Both the position numbers and the translations under genes were made by a program. This document shows, piece after piece, positions 16,027 through 19,269 of a stretch of DNA of 19,269 bases. The stretch's first letter is position 1; each line of letters begins with the position of its first letter. Source of the stretch: Strigomonas culicis (Eukaryota > Euglenozoa > Kinetoplastea > Trypanosomatida > Trypanosomatidae). Location: positions 1-19,269 of the forward strand of contig AUXH01000372.1 of assembly GCA_000482145.1 (NCBI GenBank), read 5' to 3'. The notes beneath the pieces were generated by a model, which worked only from the letters and a program-made list of their open reading frames with translations, made no database searches and had not been told where the DNA came from.

Positions 16027-17643
16027 TTACTTCTTTGCCACCGGCAGCTTTGTTTTCATAGCCGACTTGCTGGCCGGTGCGGCGGCGGCGGCCGCCTTGG
16101 TGCCGGTGGCGGTCGCCCTCACCCCTCCCGCTGCCGCGGCGGCCTTGCTGCCGACGGGGCCCTTCGCGTTCTTCTTCGCCGGCGACGCGGTGACGCCAGC
16201 GGACTTGCCCGCCTGCGGCGGCGAGGCCTGCTTGGCCGCCGGCGCGGGCGCGTGGGCGCCGGGCGGCGACGCGGGCCTCGCCGGGGCAGGCCGGTCGCCC
16301 TCGTACGTGAAGCCGACGAGGTTGGCGTACTCCGCGCCGCCCTGGTTGTCGCCCATGACGATGGGCTCCTGCTCCGTGAACTGCGAGTCGAAGTTGTTGA
16401 TGACGTCGGAGTCCGGCCGGAAGGGCGGTGTCATCTCGCGTCGATACAGCTTGTCGAAGTCCATGTCCTGGAAGAAGGGGTGGCGCTTGAACTCCTCGAC
16501 GTCCTGGAGCCGCCGCACGGGGTCGCGCTCCAGCAGGCAGCCGAGCAGGCTCTTGGCCTGCTCGGACACGTCCACCTCGCTGTCGAACTGCAGCGGTGCG
16601 GTCAGGATGAGCTCGTACATGACGACCTGGTTCTGGTCGTAGTACGGCGGGATGCCGAAGAGCATCTCGTACATGAGGATGCCCAGCGACCACCAGTCCA
16701 CCGCGCGGCCGTAGGTGCTGCCCAGCAGGAACTCCGGCGCCAGGTACTCCGGCGTCCCGCAGAAGGTGCTCGCGCCGGTGCCCTCCACGTTCTCCTTCGC
16801 GAGGCCGAAGTCGGTGAGGCAGACAAAGCCGTCCTTGTCGAGCACCGCGTTCTCCGGCTTGAGGTCGCGGTAGATGATGTTGAGGCTGTGCAGGTAGCCC
16901 AGCGCGAGCCCGATCTGCGCCACGTAGAACTTGACCTGCTGCTCCGGGAAGGTGCCGACCTTGCCGAGATGGAAAAAGAGCTCGCCGCCGGAGAGGAGGT
17001 CCAGCACTAGATAGATGCGGTCCTTCGTCTGGAAGGCGTAGTGCAGCTTCACAATGAAGGGGTGGTGGATTGTCTGCAGGATGGACTTCTCGGCGAAGAT
17101 GTGGGCGGTCAGGTTCTCGCGCTCCACGACCTCCTTGTTCATCTCCTTCATCGCGTAGGTCTCGTCGCTATCGCTGCCTTTCTTGCGCACGTGGAACACC
17201 TTGCCGAAGGAGCCGCAGCCGATGACGGAGATCGCCTCGAAGTCGCTCAGCGACACCTTCCCCTTCTTCTCCGCCGTGAAGACGGTCGTGCCCTCGTCGT
17301 CGTCGCTGCCGTCCCCGCCGACAACCTGCAGCAGCTTCGTGTTGGCCAGGTTGGGCGCCCGCATCCGCTCCATCCACGTGTGACGCTCCTGCACACTCGT
17401 GCCCATGAACACCGTCTCCTTCCGCGACTGCGCCGGCTGCACCAGCCACGCATACTTGAGCTTCGGGTACTCCTCGATGCGCGCGCCCTGGATGTTCATG
17501 GACCCTATCGGGTGGTCGTCTTCCTTCCGCGGCTTGGACTCCCAAAAGTACAGCATCGGACCGCGCAGCTCCACGTAGCGCGTCTGCTTCCGCGCCGTGA
17601 ACTGCTGACCGGTCTTCTGAAGATAGCCAGCGAAGTCTGCCAT
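16027..17643 (-). CDS. PH-domain AGC kinase, AKT/PKB (RAC)-like
   Basis: A 538-residue serine/threonine kinase, ATG at 17641-17643. Residues ~4-95 form a PH domain (GYLQK at 6-10, RYVEL at 22-26, the conserved W90). The kinase domain spans ~135-391: glycine loop GCGSFGKV (142-149), Lys166 in YAMKEM, Glu185 in the C-helix, YRDLKPEN (258-265) and DFG (278-280). The activation loop TFCGTPEYLAPE puts Thr293 where AKT has Thr308. A turn motif (TPPF, Thr405) and a hydrophobic motif LVGFTY (Thr446, matching AKT Ser473) follow. Activation by PDK1- and TORC2-like kinases is therefore likely, by analogy. The tail after ~449 is Pro/Ala- then Lys/Ala-rich and has three Ser-Pro sites (459, 474, 487). Trypanosomatid AKT-like kinases are linked to stress survival, as known from Leishmania. 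Confidence 0.93.
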   Translation of the reverse strand: MADFAGYLQKTGQQFTARKQTRYVELRGPMLYFWESKPRKEDDHPIGSMNIQGARIEEYPKLKYAWLVQPAQSRKETVFMGTSVQERHTWMERMRAPNLANTKLLQVVGGDGSDDDEGTTVFTAEKKGKVSLSDFEAISVIGCGSFGKVFHVRKKGSDSDETYAMKEMNKEVVERENLTAHIFAEKSILQTIHHPFIVKLHYAFQTKDRIYLVLDLLSGGELFFHLGKVGTFPEQQVKFYVAQIGLALGYLHSLNIIYRDLKPENAVLDKDGFVCLTDFGLAKENVEGTGASTFCGTPEYLAPEFLLGSTYGRAVDWWSLGILMYEMLFGIPPYYDQNQVVMYELILTAPLQFDSEVDVSEQAKSLLGCLLERDPVRRLQDVEEFKRHPFFQDMDFDKLYRREMTPPFRPDSDVINNFDSQFTEQEPIVMGDNQGGAEYANLVGFTYEGDRPAPARPASPPGAHAPAPAAKQASPPQAGKSAGVTASPAKKNAKGPVGSKAAAAAGGVRATATGTKAAAAAAPASKSAMKTKLPVAKK

Positions 17644-18381
17644 GGGTATCGCTCAAACTTCAACAAAAAAAAAGGGGATAGCTTATATCGTTTTTTTAAG
17701 GTACTACTCTTTTTTTTTCTCAATTAGTATTGATGCGTGTCGATCTACGTATGCTTTCCTTATTTTTCCTTTCTTGCGCCCGTGCAAAAAAAAAAAAAGG
17801 GTCACTCAGATGAAACAAATCAAAAGAAGAAAAAGAAAGAAAAAGGATATGGAAAAAAAAAAGCTAGGATTAGTCCGTGTTTGTCGGTGCCTTCTTTTTT
17901 TCTTCTCCGTCGATACTCTTTTCTTTTAATGCTATTTTTTATTATAATTTCCTCTGTTCGTTTATGTTAAGTATACTAACTAGAAAAGGGGGAAAGAACG
18001 AGGAGGAAAGAGAAGCAGTTGTTCGAAGTCATAACAACAGCCACAAGAGGAGCTGCCACAAGTGCACTGGGGAACGTTGCGCCACAGTGGTGGATACGCA
18101 TGCGGGAGAGAATGAAAAAAGAAAGGCGTGAATTAGAGTGCGATCTATAGGTATCATATCTATGATGAACAGTGTGCAGCTACAACAGAAAACTGCGTAT
18201 GTATATAGTGATATAGTGAATAATATCCAATTCCGGTTGCGTTAGTATGGCCTGAAACAAAAAAAAATGAAATCTCTATTTTATATGAATAGCAATCCTT
18301 CACGTGTGTATGCAGTCTACAACTAATAATGAGAAGAACGACGAGGGGGCATGCCCCGGTCTGTTACGCATGCTCGCAAGA
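17644..18381. other. Spacer between the right-edge protein and the kinase
   Basis: Shows alternating A-rich and T-rich plus-strand blocks (17664-17960), then mixed AT-rich DNA. Beyond the kinase splice signal no gene, tRNA or repeat array was found. Confidence 0.65.
17658..17678 (-). promoter_or_regulatory. Predicted trans-splice acceptor of the AKT-like kinase
   Basis: A C/T tract on the minus strand (17678-17665) is followed by AG at 17659-17658, giving a 14-base 5' UTR; a second AG lies at 17653-17652. Confidence 0.55.
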
Positions 18382-19269
18382 CTACAGGCGGCTCATTAAG
18401 AAGCGGGGTCGGGCAGGAAGCCCTAGGCGCCGCCCTCCGCTCTCCCGCAGCGGGCGGGCGCCAGGCTCCTCCCGTGGAGGGGCCGGCGCCGCGCCGCTCT
18501 GGCCGGCTGCTGACAGGGGCGCCGGGGGGAGGGGCGGCGGCGTGGCCGCGCGGTCCGCCGCCGCGCCGCCGCCGCCGAGGCCGGCCGCGTCGATGCCCAT
18601 CGCGCGCAGCGTCTCCCGCGCGCACGCCATGAGCTGCACCGCGTACGCCTCGGCGGTGGCGTGCCGGTCCCGCTCCAGGTGGTGCCCGAGCCACCGCGAG
18701 AAGTAGAGCCGCAGGCACGTGCGCTCGTGCACGGCCGCTTCGGCCGATACCGCCGCGAGCGCGGCCAGCCGCCGCTGCGCCGGGCGGAGGGCCGCCTCCG
18801 CCGCGGCCGCCTCCGCCGCGGCGATGGCCGCGCGCCCGTCGCCCTCCTCCTCCAGCAGCGCGCCGCGCAGCTTCGTGAAGTGCCGCTCGTACAGCTCCCG
18901 GATCCTGCGGCGTGTCTGCGCGATGCGGGCCTTGACGGACCACAGCCTGAAGATGGTGTTGGACTGCTTCAGGATGTAGTAGTCCGCAGCCAGCAGGTCC
19001 AGCTCCTGGAGGACGGTCGCGCGCGTGACCGGCGGCGGCGCGCCCGTCGCGACCGCCGCGGTGGTCTTGCGCAGCTCGTCCAGCAAAAACGCGGCGAGGT
19101 CCGCGAAGGGGATCGTGCGGAAGTTCATGGTGCCCGGGTACAGCGCGCTCGTCACCGCGCGCGGCGTCGCCGGGGCCTCCACCGCCGGCGGGGGAGGCGC
19201 GGGCCCCTCCTCCGCCGTCGCCGCCGGCCGCCCGCGCGCGCTCCGCGGCGGCAGCGTCGGCGCCGGCTC
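18382..19269 (-). CDS. Hypothetical helical protein, 5' end beyond the window
   Basis: The frame is open to the right edge, so 295 residues are visible without a certain start. The first ATG in frame is at 19126-19128 (MNFRTIPFADL) and could be the real start, but the upstream codons keep the G/C third-position bias (a Pro/Ala/Arg-rich stretch), so the protein probably begins outside the window. The visible part is mostly alpha-helical: a hydrophobic/acidic helix after the Met, then LQELDLLAADYYILKQ, a basic helix, an Ala/Glu-rich helix, and a helix CLRLYFSRWLGHHLER. The C-terminal ~80 residues are Gly/Pro/Ala-rich and disordered. Two F-x-x-W elements (18940-18951 and 18691-18702) in basic helices recall Sfi1-type centrin-binding repeats, a weak hint. 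No family was recognised. Confidence 0.65.
   Translation of the reverse strand, partial: EPAPTLPPRSARGRPAATAEEGPAPPPPAVEAPATPRAVTSALYPGTMNFRTIPFADLAAFLLDELRKTTAAVATGAPPPVTRATVLQELDLLAADYYILKQSNTIFRLWSVKARIAQTRRRIRELYERHFTKLRGALLEEEGDGRAAIAAAEAAAAEAALRPAQRRLAALAAVSAEAAVHERTCLRLYFSRWLGHHLERDRHATAEAYAVQLMACARETLRAMGIDAAGLGGGGAAADRAATPPPLPPAPLSAAGQSGAAPAPPREEPGARPLRESGGRRLGLPARPRFLMSRL

Noticed and set aside
15842..16693. A second minus-strand frame within the kinase gene
   Set aside because: It is a shadow of the kinase, Arg/Ala/Gly-rich, and has no domain of its own.
1..19269. tRNA, rRNA, CRISPR, mobile element or viral signals
   Set aside because: No cloverleaf-like sequence, repeat-spacer array, transposase, reverse transcriptase or terminal repeats were seen by eye on either strand.

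Overview
The window looks like nuclear DNA of a trypanosomatid (kinetoplastid protist), genus not resolved. All ten recognisable genes lie on the minus strand, none shows an intron, and coding DNA is very GC-rich with almost only G or C at third codon positions. The 0.3-1.2 kb spacers are AT-rich. Just upstream of nearly every ATG the sense strand has a CT-rich polypyrimidine tract followed by the first AG, the layout of a spliced-leader trans-splicing site. This fits one directional, polycistronic gene cluster transcribed from high to low coordinates.

In transcription order (right to left) the genes are: a hypothetical helical protein cut by the right edge (18382-19269); a PH-domain AGC kinase of the AKT/PKB (RAC) type (16027-17643); a small type I membrane protein (14123-14779); a three-helix membrane protein with a Pro/Ala-rich tail (12793-13641); an NTMT1/DUF858-type protein N-terminal methyltransferase with an RG-rich extension (11575-12495); a coiled-coil protein whose frame breaks near 9.7 kb (8941-11033); a prefoldin subunit 1-like chaperone (7676-8128); a long circularly permuted YqeH/NOA1-type GTPase (4167-6968); a complete amino acid transporter (1501-3426); and the start of a second, tandem transporter copy (1-671) that carries a net 2-base deletion and an in-frame stop near the left edge.

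The genes do not form one pathway, as is usual for kinetoplastid clusters, where neighbours share transcription and not function. Themes present are signalling (kinase), N-terminal protein methylation, cytoskeletal protein folding (prefoldin), mitochondrial ribosome assembly (GTPase) and nutrient uptake (transporters).

I found no tRNA, rRNA, CRISPR array, mobile element or convincing plus-strand gene. Long plus-strand open frames are shadows of the GC-rich genes. The points most worth checking are the two reading-frame breaks, the lineage-style changes in the methyltransferase and kinase, possible Sfi1-like motifs in the right-edge protein, and purine-rich sense-strand tracts that run against the general pattern. 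I see no strong evidence for a new multi-gene system.
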